Origin: Spiroplasma endosymbiont of Amphimallon solstitiale
GTDB taxonomy: Bacteria; Bacillota_I; Bacilli_A; Mycoplasmatales; VBWQ01
Direction of reading: 5' to 3'
Assembly: GCF_964030965.1 (NCBI RefSeq)
Contig: NZ_OZ034999.1
Coordinates: 1,922,001 to 1,986,000 of the forward strand
DNA: 64,000 nucleotides
This document shows positions 10,447-22,325 of the stretch, piece after piece. The translations under genes were made by a program, and so were the position numbers. The notes under the pieces were generated by a model. That model made no database searches and was not told the origin of the DNA. It was given only the letters and a program-made list of their open reading frames with translations. The first letter of the stretch is position 1, and the number at the start of each line of letters is the position of its first letter.

Positions 10447-11507
10447 CCTGAATTGTAAATATAAATGGGACAGTTTTTTAAAATAATTGTATTAAATCTA
10501 TTGGTCTTTTATAAGATAGTGATTTTCTGGGTGTAGAATTAATTTGAAATGCTATAGTATTTAAATCTTTTTGTTTATATGAAGATAGATCTGTAGATTT
10601 TGGTAAATATCTTCTTAAAATACCATTATTATTTTCATTTAAACCTCTTTGACAAGGTTTACCAGGATCTGCAAAATAAATCTTAACATTACAATTTTTT
10701 TCGATTAATTTTCATTTACTAAATTCTTTACCACGATCAAAAGTAATAGTTTTAACTGTTCCTTTTTGTAACTTTGAAATAAATTTTATTATACTTTTTG
10801 TAATATTTTCTGATTTATTATTTTTAGTTGCTAAAAGAATTGTGGTTTTTGATCATATATCAGCTAAAGTAATAATAGAACTTTTATGATCTTTACCAAT
10901 GATAGTATCACCCTCTAAATGACCAAATTCTTCTATATTTTTAATATTAGGAATGATTAAATTTCTTTCATGAATAGACTTACAATTATTAATTCTGCCC
11001 CTAGTTTCTTTTTGTTTGTGAGGTTTATTTTTTCCTTTTCTCAATAAGTTATTTTCATCAAAACCCATTCGATTTGTTTTAAACATGTTATATAAAGTTT
11101 TTGTTGAAATACTTTTTATTTTATTTTCCTTTAAAAAATTAGCAATTATATCAAGAGCATAATTTTTAGTAATTAACAAATGATTAATAGTATTAATTTC
11201 TATTAAAGTTAAAATTATTAATTTTCTACCTGCATTTTGTTTATTTTTTTGAATTTTATTCAATATTTCTAATGGTAATAAGTTTTGATTTAATAATCTA
11301 CAAACTCTATGTACAGTTGATTTACTATAATCAATGGCTTTTGCTATTTTACGAATCGAAAATCCATAACTTTTATATTCTTTTATTGCTATTATTGATT
11401 CAATAGTCAGATACTTATACATTGTGCTAATTCCTTTCTTTTCTTAATTATAGAATTAACACAATTTAATTTTTATATAAGTGTCCTTTTTAATTTTACA
11501 ATTCAGG
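10447..11507 (-). mobile_element. IS30-type insertion sequence, copy 2 (complete)
   Basis: 1061 bp with both terminal repeats. Its right end directly abuts IS30 copy 3 in the same orientation, forming a head-to-tail tandem. Confidence 0.88.
10478..11422 (-). CDS. IS30-family transposase
   Basis: 314 aa, intact. Same helix-turn-helix and DDE motifs as the copy at 4595. One visible difference lies near the end (FGKYL-type reading here versus FDKYL in copy 1 around the PKSTDL segment). Confidence 0.85.
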
Positions 11508-12449
11508 AAATAATTGTATTAAATCTATTGGTCTTTTATAAGATAGTGATTTTCTGGGTGTAGAATTAATTTGAAATGCTATAGTATTTAAATCTTTTTG
11601 TTTATATGAAGATAGATCTGTAGATTTTGGTAAATATCTTCTTAAAATACCATTATTATTTTCATTTAAACCTCTTTGACAAGGTTTACCAGGATCTGCA
11701 AAATAAATCTTAACATTACAATTTTTTTCGATTAATTTTCATTTACTAAATTCTTTACCACGATCAAAAGTAATAGTTTTAACTGTTCCTTTTTGTAACT
11801 TTGAAATAAATTTTATTATACTTTTTGTAATATTTTCTGATTTATTATTTTTAGTTGCTAAAAGAATTGTGGTTTTTGATCATATATCAGCTAAAGTAAT
11901 AATAGAACTTTTATGATCTTTACCAATGATAGTATCACCCTCTAAATGACCAAATTCTTCTATATTTTTAATATTAGGAATGATTAAATTTCTTTCATGA
12001 ATAGACTTACAATTATTAATTCTGCCCCTAGTTTCTTTTTGTTTGTGAGGTTTATTTTTTCCTTTTCTCAATAAGTTATTTTCATCAAAACCCATTCGAT
12101 TTGTTTTAAACATGTTATATAAAGTTTTTGTTGAAATACTTTTTATTTTATTTTCCTTTAAAAAATTAGCAATTATATCAAGAGCATAATTTTTAGTAAT
12201 TAACAAATGATTAATAGTATTAATTTCTATTAAAGTTAAAATTATTAATTTTCTACCTGCATTTTGTTTATTTTTTTGAATTTTATTCAATATTTCTAAT
12301 GGTAATAAGTTTTGATTTAATAATCTACAAACTCTATGTACAGTTGATTTACTATAATCAATGGCTTTTGCTATTTTACGAATCGAAAATCCATAACTTT
12401 TATATTCTTTTATTGCTATTATTGATTCAATAGTCAGATACTTATACAT
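11496..12449 (-). CDS. IS30-family transposase with 3-residue extension
   Basis: The normal stop was lost with the left end of this copy. The frame continues through Pro-Glu-Leu into the terminal repeat of copy 2 and stops at TAA (11496-11498), giving 317 aa. The catalytic region is intact. Confidence 0.8.
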
Positions 12450-12534
12450 TGTGCTAATTCCTTTCTTTTCTTAATTATAGAATTAACACAATTTAATTTT
12501 TATATAAGTGTCCTTTTTAATTTTACAATTCAGG
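11508..12534 (-). mobile_element. IS30-type insertion sequence, copy 3, left end missing
   Basis: The first 34 bp (terminal repeat and stop codon) are absent at the junction with copy 2, while the right terminal repeat is present. It then abuts a truncated IS256 copy. Confidence 0.85.
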
Positions 12535-13860
12535 TAATTCTAGTAAATATAATTAAATGACTAGAAAGAGTGAGTTACAGATGGCTAAAAAACAAAATAT
12601 TAATAATAATGATCCAATATCAAAAGCAGTAGATTTATTATTAGAAAATACTGAAGATTTAACAACAGTTTTTAAAGAAGGGGGTTTATATAAAGAATTA
12701 ACAAAACGTTTAGTTGAAAAAATGTTGAATTCTGAAATGCAAAATTATTTAGGATATGAAAAAAATCAACATAGTAATACTGAAAATGCTCGTAATGGTA
12801 CAAGTTCAAAAAAATTAATAACTCAACAAGGTAAAATTGAGATTGATGTACCAAGAGATCGCAATAGTGATTTTACTCCTGTAATAGTTGCAAAAAGACA
12901 GCGAAGATTTGATGGTTTTGATCAACAAGTGCTTTCACTATATGCAAAAGGTATGACTCTATCTGACATTAGAATGCAGTTACAAGAGTTATATCATGGT
13001 GCTGATATTAGTGAAAGTGTTATTAGTCAAATTACTGATGATGTTATTGATGATGTCAAAGCATGACAAAATCGACCATTAGAAAGTATTTATCCTATTG
13101 TTTACTTTGATTGTATAGTAGTTAAAGTAAGACAAGATAAACGCATTATTAACAAATCAGTTTATATAGCATTAGTAGTTGATTTAGAAGGCAAAAAAGA
13201 TGTTTTAGGCTTATGAATTAGTGAAAATGAAGGTGCTAAATTTTGATTATCTAATTTGACAGAAATGAAAAATCGAGGCTTAAATGATATTCTTATTGCT
13301 TGTAGTGACAATTTAACAGGCATGTCAGAAGCAATACAATCAGTTTATCCTAAAACAGAACATCAATTATGCATTGTTCATCAAATTCGAAATAGTTTAA
13401 AATATGTTTCATACAAACATCGAAAAACTTTAGTTACAGATTTAAAGCCAATTTATACTGCATGTAGTGAAGAACAAGCAATGCAAGCTTTAGAATCATT
13501 TGAAAGTAAATGAAATAAACAATATCCTCAAATTGCTAAATCTTGATATAAAAATTGAGAAAATTTAATGGTTTTTATTAGTTATCCTGTAGAAATCAAA
13601 AGAGTAATTTATACTACAAATGCTATTGAATCTGTTAATAGTCAATTAAGAAAAGTTATCAGAAATAAAAAAGTTTTTCCTAATGATATGTCAGTTTTCA
13701 AAATATTTTATTTAGCAATTGAAAATATAACAAAAAAATGAACATTGCCTATTCAAAATTGAAATACAGCAATTGCTCATTTTATGATAAAATTTGAAGA
13801 CAGAATTAATCTAAACTAGTACTTTGTAAAACAAAGATACACAGATTTCTAAAAAGCCTC
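12535..13860 (+). mobile_element. IS256-type insertion sequence, copy A, left end missing
   Basis: Other copies begin GGCAATGTTTAGTAATCTGT about 70 bp before the transposase start. This copy begins only 22 bp before it, at the IS30 edge, so its left terminal repeat is gone. The right end AGATTTCTAAAAAGCCTC is present. Confidence 0.85.
12557..13819 (+). CDS. IS256-family (Mutator) transposase
   Basis: 420 aa from ATG 12557; a second ATG (QMAKKQ) 27 bp on is also possible. Conserved features are [35 protein letters not shown] and [14 protein letters not shown], matching the Mutator-type DDE core. The frame is intact with TGA=Trp, but the element lacks one end and should not transpose by itself. 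Confidence 0.88.
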
Positions 13861-14013
13861 GATAACAAAATTGCTGGTGTACCAATACAAACCTTTAATG
13901 ATAGTGTTAATATAGTAATTTTATCAGTTCAACATGCTAAATTGATTACTATTTATAGTGGAAAAGGTAATTTAAAAGGTAATGTATGAAAATTAGAAGA
14001 ATTACAGGAATAA
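13861..14013 (+). pseudogene. C-terminal fragment of phage-like protein
   Basis: 51 codons open from the IS256 edge to TAA (DNKIAGVPIQTFNDSVNIVI at its start, KLEELQE at its end). The 5' part is missing. It is followed at once by a small membrane gene and a portal-like gene, so it belonged to the same phage operon. Confidence 0.6.
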
Positions 14014-14017
14014 GGTT

Positions 14018-14140
14018 ATGTTTTTTAAAATTATAAAAATTATTTTAGGTTTAATTGGAGTGTTATTATCTTCTGCAACTGCGGGTTTAATTATATTTAT
14101 TATTGTAAAAATTATATTAAAAATTAATCAAATTTTTTAA
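14018..14140 (+). CDS. Small membrane protein, 40 aa
   Basis: MFFKIIKIILGLIGVLLSSA starts a protein with one long hydrophobic segment and a Lys-rich tail. Its ribosome site TAAGG overlaps the stop of the preceding frame. The function is not recognisable; a holin-like or accessory phage role is only a guess. Confidence 0.5.
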   Translation: MFFKIIKIILGLIGVLLSSATAGLIIFIIVKIILKINQIF

Positions 14141-14156
14141 AAAGGTGGTGAATATT

Positions 14157-15392
14157 ATGCTAGGTAGATTTTTAAGAAGAGATAAAAGTACTAATAATGA
14201 AGAAAAAACTAAATTAACTTTTTTAAAAGGTAAAAGTACACATGCTTCTATTTTAAGTTATTTTGGTTTTAATGATTTTAACCATGAAACATATTTTACT
14301 GATTTTGTAGCAGAAAATAATGCTAATTTATATAATGCTCCATTAGAAATTAATAATGAAACTATTAAACAATATTTAATTCAACAAGAATTTTATAGAA
14401 AAAATTGAAATTCTATTTTTAAATTAAGTAAATTAGGAATTAGTGGTTATTTAATTTATATTGCTAATGATAATTTATATTTTCAAGTAATAGATATACA
14501 ACAAAGAGTTTATGATATTACTGGTAAATTAATTCAATGTACTATTTTTTATGATAATTATGAACAAAATGCACAAACTGTAAGATTATTTGAAGTTTAT
14601 ACATTAAATAATGAACAAGTAACAATTAATCGTGCAATTTATAGTATTAGTGATAATAAAAAACAATTTCCATTAGATTTTAAAACATATATTAATAATC
14701 CTAATTTATCACAAGAACAAACATTAAATATTAACTATATACCAATAGCAATTATGCGAAATAAAGCAAATGAGTTAGCAGATTGTGATAAAGTAATGGA
14801 TAAAATTAAAGCATTAGATGTCATCTTTGAACAAATTGTTTTAGATACTATTTTAAACTCACCAAAGTTTATTTTTAGTCAAACTTATGGTAATGTTCAA
14901 TCTTTAATGGAAGATGCAGTAAGAACTTTGGTTACTAAAAACTACATATTTAAAAGTGGTGGCGATAATAACGAACAAAACGAAAATATCAATATGACAA
15001 ATAGCAACTTTAAAGGTAAAAACTTAACTGATATATATGATTGATTAATTAATGAAATATCTAAACGTTGTGGTATTCATATTCCAAGTCAAAAGAAATC
15101 TGCACAACAATCAGTACCCGAAAGTACAGCAGTTAATATTTCAACTATTAATTATATTGAACAAAAATTATGACAATTTAATATTGATATTCTTAAATTT
15201 ATTCAATTATTAGTAATTTTAGATAAAGATTTATTAAATAGTCAAACATTTAATATTAATGATGATGAAACAATTAATAACATAACTGTTAAATTAAAAT
15301 TATTTAACCCCGAAAATAACCAATTAATAGGAGAAAACAATGGACAACAACAAACCACAAACCAAGTTTCCACAGAAACAGAAGCAAACTAA
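14157..15392 (+). CDS. Putative phage portal protein
   Basis: 411 aa with strong ribosome site AAAGGTGGTGAATATT before ATG 14157. The motif INYIPIAIMRNKANELADC followed by DKVMDKIKALDVIFEQIVLD resembles the SPP1-type portal core (Pro-Ile, Asn-Lys, then Asp-rich helix). Portals form the dodecameric DNA gate of tailed phages. Four TGA=Trp codons. The end is Gln/Thr-rich and overlaps the next gene by 53 bp. The assignment rests on motif pattern and operon position; an HHpred search would settle it. Confidence 0.5.
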
Positions 15393-17367
15393 ACTTAATC
15401 AAGCAGAAATAGAAAATGATTATTTAATTGATAATATTCCTTATGACTTTACTAATATGATGAGAGCTACTAGTGACCCTGATATTAATAGAGCATATGA
15501 TGAATTTAAAAAAAGAACAATTTACATTTATGAAATTGAACGTTTATTTAAAAATAATGAAAATAATAGTTTAAGATTTTCAGCAAATACCATTAAAATC
15601 GGTTTTATTGATATTGATAAAGTATTAAAAACTACTGCTGTTGAAACATCGGACTTTACTATGCAATTAAATCAAAGAGCAAGTACTAATATTAATGATA
15701 ATACAATTGAATATAGTATGACTGATATTAAAAACTTAATTTTTCAAGAAATAAATTTATTAAATCAATTTAAGTTATATGCTGTTTCTATTAATGAACC
15801 ATTATCTGAAAATAATATTGATAATTTATATATTATTAATAATTATTCTCAACCTTATCAAAATCCTAAAACAAGAAGCACTAAAAGTATTACTATTATT
15901 AAAATTAAAGATTTTAAAACAAGAGATGGTTATCCAATTATCATTAAATTACAAAAACCATTAGATAAAGATACAAAAGTAACGGGTTTAAAAATTAAAG
16001 CACCTAGAAGCATGATTTTTGGCAATATAAAGGTACTTGGTGAAGTTGATAATATGGAAGTATACCCAAAGTTATTTATCAAAGATAAGATAGCATTTCC
16101 GCTGTTATCAATGCCTATTGAAACTCAACCAAAAGTTAGAATATTAGAACAATGATTTAGTGAACAAATCTTACCTTGAAAATTAGCAAAACAATTTATA
16201 GGAGAAGAAAAATCAGTTTTAGATTTAATTGCTATTGGCGGTGGTAAAGAAACAAGAAAAGAAATTATTAATAATGCAAGAATAACTAATGCTTGATTAG
16301 GTTATGAATTTGGTACTATTTATGACGGTAAATGACCATTAAAAAAACAAAAAGAATTAAAAGATAAAGAAGTTTGAGATTTTGCGGGTGAAAGTCAATT
16401 TTTTCAATATGTTGCAACTAATAATAAATTTGATGATATTGAAATAGAAATAAATGATAAACCACCAATTGATAGTTTACAACAACTATTATTAGATATG
16501 CTAACTTATACATATACTTATAATCGAAACTTTGATGGAATATCTTTTAAACAAGGTGATGAAAATTTTGATATTACAAAACTACGTGCTAAATTTGAAG
16601 GACAAAAACCTGAGGATGTTATTACTAATTTATTCAAACAATGAAAATTAGATTATCCAAATTATTTGAATTTACCACAAATTCAAATATTTAAACAAAT
16701 AGTGATTATGATATCAACTAATATTTATTCAAACTTATCAATTAATAAAGGTTTAAACGATGATTATAAACTATTATTACCATATTATTTTGAACTAAAA
16801 TCAAATCCTATACATTCTACACCAGATAAAGTTTGAGAATTTAAAGATGTAAAGGTAATATTAAAATCTGAATATTTTGATTTTAAAGATATAAATAATA
16901 TTAAATTAAAAAGTAATGACATTAGTCAAAATGAATTATTTAAACTAGATGATAATCAATTTAACTGACTATCTATAACTAATGAACTTGAAAGTAATAA
17001 TATTCCGTCATTAATTCCGGAAGATTGAACATTAGGTAATGGTGAATATGGAAAATATTTTACAAGAACAATTATTAATAAAAATAAAATTGAAAATGCT
17101 TTAAACTTATATGGTTCAAATAAATCTCAATTATTTTCTAAATTAGAATTTTATAAAGAAATTTTACAAATTGATAATAGTAGTGATTTTGAATTATTAA
17201 TTGAAAATCCTATTAATAATTTAAATCGGATTGAAATTAGTGGTATATTTGGTGCTGGAAATTATGATTTAATTTTAATAACCGATAAACAAGAAATAAG
17301 TTTAACTAATATTAATTTATTTGATAAATATAACGAGAATATTTCATACATTAATTTGGAAATTTAG
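15340..17367 (+). CDS. Large phage-like protein of unknown function
   Basis: 675 aa following GGAGAAAACA. No signal peptide or clear membrane segment. The N-terminus is Gln/Lys-rich, and a region near residues 290-350 has AIGGGKETRKEIINNARITN and WLGYEFGTIYDGKW. The C-terminal third is shared with the fragment at 5625-5910. A place right after a portal suggests a structural or head protein; it is not a terminase by motif. It overlaps the portal gene start-in-stop and ends one base from the convergent small membrane gene. Confidence 0.65.
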
Positions 17368-17664
17368 TTATCAATTAAAATATCCTTTTGGATATTGACC
17401 ATCTCATTTTAAATCTGTATTAATACGTTTATCTTTATCAAAATACAAATCTATTATGTGTTTATCATTAGTTTTTCTTTCTCATATAGTTGTTCCAGCC
17501 CCCCCTCAGTAGACTGTATAGTCATGTCCTAAATATGATTTATAACCATTAGTTTGATTATGTGCTAGTGAACCAATTATTAAACCAGTTACTCCACTTA
17601 CAGCACCAGTTAGTGCTAATGCTAATGTTATTTTACTTAAATTTGCTTTTATTCATGTTTTCAT
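17368..17664 (-). CDS. Small membrane protein with in-frame poly-G tract
   Basis: 98 aa beginning MKTWIKANLSKITLALAL, with a hydrophobic segment over residues about 9-34 and an outside-type tail ending KWDGQYPKGYFNW. Seven G (17509-17515 on the plus strand as C) encode Gly-Gly in the TVYWGGAGTTIW segment. A change of one G would break the frame. The homologue at 5907-6192 has a seven-G run at a different alignment position that breaks its frame. The ribosome site AAAGGAAAATAAA is good. Function unknown. Confidence 0.65.
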
Positions 17665-17689
17665 TTTATTTTCCTTTCTACAAGAATGT

Positions 17690-18190
17690 TTATGGTTTTA
17701 TTTTTTGACCTTTTGTAATATTAATTGGTTTAGTTTTTTCTATTTTATTATCAATGCTATTTATGATTTTTTTTGAAAAAACTGGTTCTTTTTTAGTATT
17801 TAATAGTAATTCATTACTTTGAGATATTTTTTCATGAAAATATTCCTTTAATTTTGTAGAAAAGTAATGATACATGATAAAGTGTTATTTTTAGAGAATT
17901 TTTACACTAAATAATGTTACTTTTAACAAATTTTTAATTAAAAATAATATTTTAAGTGTAAATTGATGAATAATTTTTGGTCATCCATACTTTTCTACAT
18001 AATTAAAAAAATATTCTATTATATTATTCTGTAATTTTATTTTAGAATTTATTTCTTTATTTCAATCATAAAAATCAATATTTCATATTTTTTTCTTTTC
18101 TAAAGAAGATATTTTTTCATAACAATTTTCTATATTTTCCTTAAAATAGTTAATAGATTGTTCTATTTTTTGTTTTTCAAATTTACTCAT
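17690..18190 (-). pseudogene. Coiled-coil-like small protein interrupted by MITE
   Basis: The frame starts at ATG 18190 (AAGGAGTAATTTAAT upstream) as MSKFEKQKIEQSINYFKENI and is Lys/Glu-rich and probably helical. A MITE (17846-18008) interrupts it; after the duplicated octamer the frame resumes as FHEKISQSNELLLNTKKEP and ends TKGQKIKP. Removing the MITE plus one octamer gives one continuous protein of about 109 aa. Not recognised. It lies between the small membrane gene and the transposase-like gene. Confidence 0.65.
17846..18008. mobile_element. MITE copy 2
   Basis: 163 bp. Target duplication AAATATTC at 17838-17845 and 18009-18016. Confidence 0.85.
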
Positions 18191-18277
18191 ATTAAATTAC
18201 TCCTTATTTCTTAATTTTATGTGTAAATTGTACTTAATTTATATTATTTTTACAAGTATGCCTTTTAAACGCAAAAT

Positions 18278-18298
18278 AACGCCTAAATTAAAGGCGTT
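18278..18298. other. Conserved hairpin upstream of transposase-like gene
   Basis: AACGCCT and AGGCGTT pair across an 8-nt loop. It is the same element as at 6279-6299 and in the same relation to its flanking divergent genes. Confidence 0.5.
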
Positions 18299-18488
18299 TA
18301 TTTTGTAATACCTATACTATTAATGATATTGAAATTATTTATTATATTTTAAATATGAAAGTGGTTTTTAAAATATTTTTTATTTTATTTAAAATAACAC
18401 TTATATATTTATATAATAATTAAGTAAATTAATTTTTTAAATATATTTACAATAAATTTAAAATTTAAAAAAAGTTAGGAGAAAAAAT

Positions 18489-19607
18489 ATGAGTTTTAAT
18501 TACTTATGAACTTTAAATGAAGCAACTAAAAGAATGTATCAATCATTTAGAGATGATGTAAAAAATCAATGAGAAAAAACAGATTGAAGAATCTTAAAAG
18601 AAAGAGATAGAAAATATATCCCCGTTAAAATTAAAACAAGAACTAGAAATACTATCAATGGTCTTGTTACTTATAAATGTCGTGATTATAAATATTATGA
18701 TGAACAATTAAAAAAATGAGTTCCTATTTGTTTATTAGATGAAAAATTGCAATTACCTAAATACAAAAGGACTTGTCAAGATATCAAAAATAATGTTATT
18801 GAACATTTTGCAGATGGAAAAAAATATCGTGATATTTTACATACTATGAAACAAACAAAATTTAGTACAACAAGTATTGGAAGAGTATTTCAAGAATATC
18901 AAGTCAATAAATTAGATGTTCCTAAAATAAAATTAGAACCAAATCAATTTATTTATATTAGTATTGATGATGGACATCGTAAGTTTTGAAAATTTAAACG
19001 TAATTCTGGTAAATATTCAATGCGCTTAGTATTATTTTGTACAGATAATATTAATCATAAATTAGTTAATAAAAGAGTAGATGTAATAATAAGACCAACA
19101 AAAACAGCAATTGGTGTTAAAAAAACTGCTGAATTTATTTTACAACAAGGAAATAGATTTTTTGAAAATTTTGACCAAGCAAAAATTATTATTTGTGGTG
19201 ATAGTGCAGAATGAATTAAAGATGTTGCTGATTATTTAGGTGCACAATTTGTTTTAGATAAATTCCATTTAGTTAAAAAGTTATATGTAGGAATAATTGC
19301 TGGAAATAAAGGAAAATATTGAAACGAATATAATACTTGTAGAAATTTTATTGAAAATGGTCAATATGATGAGTTAATAAAATATATGAATGAAATATTA
19401 AAAAATCATAAAAAATTAAAAAAACAATATTTTAAAAATAATAAACAAGGTATTCAAAATCAAGGTGCTAAATGAAATATAGGTACTTTTGCTGAAAGTA
19501 ATATTTGATATATTTTAAAAGAAATGCTTGGTAATAGAACATATAGTATAAATATTTATATTAAAATGGTTATTTTTAAGTGTAATCTTGTAAATTCCAA
19601 AACATAA
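18489..19607 (+). CDS. Mbov_0401-like ICE-type transposase-like protein (ISLre2-related)
   Basis: 372 aa from ATG 18489 preceded by AGTTAGGAGAAAAA. It is clearly homologous to, but divergent from, the protein at 6494-7615 along its length: IDDGHRKFW, VIIRPTKTAIGVKKTAEF, IICGDSAEWI, LDKFHLVK, LKKQYFKNNKQGI. Internal TGA=Trp, no frame defect. Its upstream hairpin, downstream terminator and neighbouring genes are conserved with the other copy, so the whole module is a repeat. Confidence 0.7.
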
Positions 19608-19635
19608 TCAAAATTTTTTATTAAAATATTAAAAA

Positions 19636-19666
19636 CTTATTAAATTAAAAGTTAATAAGAATTTTT
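19636..19666 (+). terminator. Intrinsic terminator of transposase-like gene
   Basis: CTTATTAA/TTAATAAG stem with T-run, as in the other module copy. Confidence 0.65.
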
Positions 19667-20207
19667 GTTGTGTATAAATATTAATTTTATTTTTCATTTT
19701 TTCAATATTTGTATTTTAATTGAAATTAATTTAATTTAGTAGTAAGATGTATTTACAATTGCATATAATTACAATTATTTCTTGTCTATAATTTAAAAGA
19801 AATGTTTAAAAAGTAATTATATCCTCCGTTTTTGTTACCGTCCCTTTTAATTTTCTCCTTACTTCAATTTGAATATTTTTTCTCAATTTTAAATATTAAA
19901 TATTCGACATCATTATATATCTTTTTTATTTTTTTTAAATAATTTTTTACAAATTTTTATAACTAAAATTAAAACTATAAGTTTAACCACATATTTTTTT
20001 AATTATGTAGAAAAGTATGGATGACCAAAAATTATTCATCAATTTACACTTAAAATATTATTTTTAATTAAAAATTTGTTAAAAGTAACATTATTTAGTG
20101 TAAAAATTCTCTAAAAATAACACTTTATCATGTATCATTACTTTTCTACAAAATTAAAGCATATTTTTATTTTATTACTTGTATTAGTGTTTAAAACTTT
20201 CATAATA
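19667..20207. other. AT-rich region with no convincing gene, split by a MITE
   Basis: No open frame with a credible ribosome site was found on either strand apart from short Lys/Ile-rich stretches on the minus strand. It contains a MITE at 19998-20159. Confidence 0.4.
19998..20159. mobile_element. MITE copy 3
   Basis: 162 bp. Target duplication CATATTTT at 19990-19997 and 20160-20167. Confidence 0.85.
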
Positions 20208-21268
20208 CCTGAATTGTAAATATAAATGGGACAGTTTTTTAAAATAATTGTATTAAATCTATTGGTCTTTTATAAGATAGTGATTTTCTGGGTGTAGAAT
20301 TAATTTGAAATGCTATAGTATTTAAATCTTTTTGTTTATATGAAGATAGATCTGTAGATTTTGGTAAATATCTTCTTAAAATACCATTATTATTTTCATT
20401 TAAACCTCTTTGACAAGGTTTACCAGGATCTGCAAAATAAATCTTAACATTACAATTTTTTTCGATTAATTTTCATTTACTAAATTCTTTACCACGATCA
20501 AAAGTAATAGTTTTAACTGTTCCTTTTTGTAACTTTGAAATAAATTTTATTATACTTTTTGTAATATTTTCTGATTTATTATTTTTAGTTGCTAAAGGAA
20601 TTGTGGTTTTTGATCATATATCAGCTAAAGTAATAATAGAACTTTTATGATCTTTACCAATGATAGTATCACCCTCTAAATGACCAAATTCTTCTATATT
20701 TTTAATATTAGGAATGATTAAATTTCTTTCATGAATAGACTTACAATTATTAATTCTGCCCCTAGTTTCTTTTTGTTTGTGAGGTTTATTTTTTCCTTTT
20801 CTCAATAAGTTATTTTCATCAAAACCCATTCGATTTGTTTTAAACATGTTATATAAAGTTTTTGTTGAAATACTTTTTATTTTATTTTCCTTTAAAAAAT
20901 TAGCAATTATATCAAGAGCATAATTTTTAGTAATTAACAAATGATTAATAGTATTAATTTCTATTAAAGTTAAAATTATTAATTTTCTACCTGCATTTTG
21001 TTTATTTTTTTGAATTTTATTCAATATTTCTAATGGCAATAAGTTTTGATTTAATAATCTACAAACTCTATGTACAGTTGATTTACTATAATCAATGGCT
21101 TTTGCTATTTTACGAATCGAAAATCCATAACTTTTATATTCTTTTATTGCTATTATTGATTCAATAGTCAGATACTTATACATTGTGCTAATTCCTTTCT
21201 TTTCTTAATTATAGAATTAACACAATTTAATTTTTATATAAGTGTCCTTTTTAATTTTACAATTCAGG
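20208..21268 (-). mobile_element. IS30-type insertion sequence, copy 4 (complete)
   Basis: 1061 bp with both end types. Flanks ATA on the left and ATA on the right may be a short target duplication. Confidence 0.9.
20239..21183 (-). CDS. IS30-family transposase
   Basis: 314 aa, intact, same motifs as the copy at 4595. Confidence 0.88.
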
Positions 21269-21494
21269 ATATGTAAAAATTTTTACTAAAAATAAACACT
21301 CAATTAATGCACTAATATTTTTTATAAAATTAAGATAAGTAGGGTAAAATTATTGCAATTTTTCCAAAAATATTTATCAAAAAAATAAAAAACTTATATA
21401 GAGTATGAATATATTTTTGAAAAAAAACTAAAAATATAAATTATTTCTAAAAATAATAACAAATTTCCTTGCAATTTAAATATTATTTGTTATT

Positions 21495-21737
21495 ATTCTT
21501 ATAAGGATTTAGATAGCCTAGGTCCTTTAAAATTAAGGTAATATGTCAAAACATTATTCAATTATAATATTTTTAAATATAAAAAATTTAAAATTAATCT
21601 AAAACCCCTAATTTAAACTCTATAACCCCAATAACCTTAAGTTTTATTTATAAATAACCCCCCCTTTTTTTTATAAATGACATATTACCTTAGCAATAAT
21701 TCTTGTGTAGACAAGAGCTGAAAAGCTCTTGTTTTTT
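21495..21737 (+). ncRNA. Candidate structured RNA, locus 1
   Basis: A promoter-like TTGCAA (21470s) with an AT-rich -10 region precedes a 10-bp RNA hairpin (21503-21512 with 21518-21527, two G-U pairs). A perfect 15-bp long-range stem follows: TAAGGTAATATGTCA at 21534-21548 pairs with 21678-21692. It encloses C-rich segments (AACCCC, CCCCCCC). An intrinsic terminator (21712-21737) with an 8-bp stem, GAAA loop and T-run closes it. No coding frame. A second locus (24583-24764) has the same layout with different stem sequences that remain complementary. Identity unknown. Confidence 0.5.
21712..21737 (+). terminator. Intrinsic terminator of candidate RNA locus 1
   Basis: CAAGAGCT, GAAA loop, AGCTCTTG, then six T. 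Confidence 0.8.
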
Positions 21738-22325
21738 ATATATCCTGAATTGTAAAATTAAAAAGGACACTTATATAAAAATTAAATTGTGTTAATTCTA
21801 TAATTAAGAAAAGAAAGGAATTAGCACAATGTATAAGTATCTGACTATTGAATCAATAATAGCAATAAAAGAATATAAAAGTTATGGATTTTCGATTCGT
21901 AAAATAGCAAAAGCCATTGATTATAGTAAATCAACTGTACATAGAGTTTGTAGATTATTAAATCAAAACTTATTGCCATTAGAAATATTGAATAAAATTC
22001 AAAAAAATAAACAAAATGCAGGTAGAAAATTAATAATTTTAACTTTAATAGAAATTAATACTATTAATCATTTGTTAATTACTAAAAATTATGCTCTTGA
22101 TATAATTGCTAATTTTTTAAAGGAAAATAAAATAAAAAGTATTTCAACAAAAACTTTATATAACATGTTTAAAACAAATCGAATGGGTTTTGATGAAAAT
22201 AACTTATTGAGAAAAGGAAAAAATAAACCTCACAAACAAAAAGAAACTAGGGGCAGAATTAATAATTGTAAGTCTATTCATGAAAGAAATTTAATCATTC
22301 CTAATATTAAAAATATAGAAGAATT

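Noticed and set aside
12672-12854. Antisense 60-aa frame inside every IS256 copy
   Set aside because: It lies opposite the transposase, has no ribosome site, and is explained by the coding sequence on the other strand.
14145-14156. GTG starts upstream of the portal-like gene
   Set aside because: These codons form the ribosome site AAGGTGGTG of the ATG at 14157.
13861-19607. Filamentous SpV1-type plectrovirus
   Set aside because: IS30-type transposases are known in such viruses, but the genes here are portal-like and large structural types, and no plectrovirus coat or assembly genes are visible.
21653-21670. C7-T8 run as a phase-variation tract
   Set aside because: It is not inside a reading frame; it lies in the loop of the candidate RNA.
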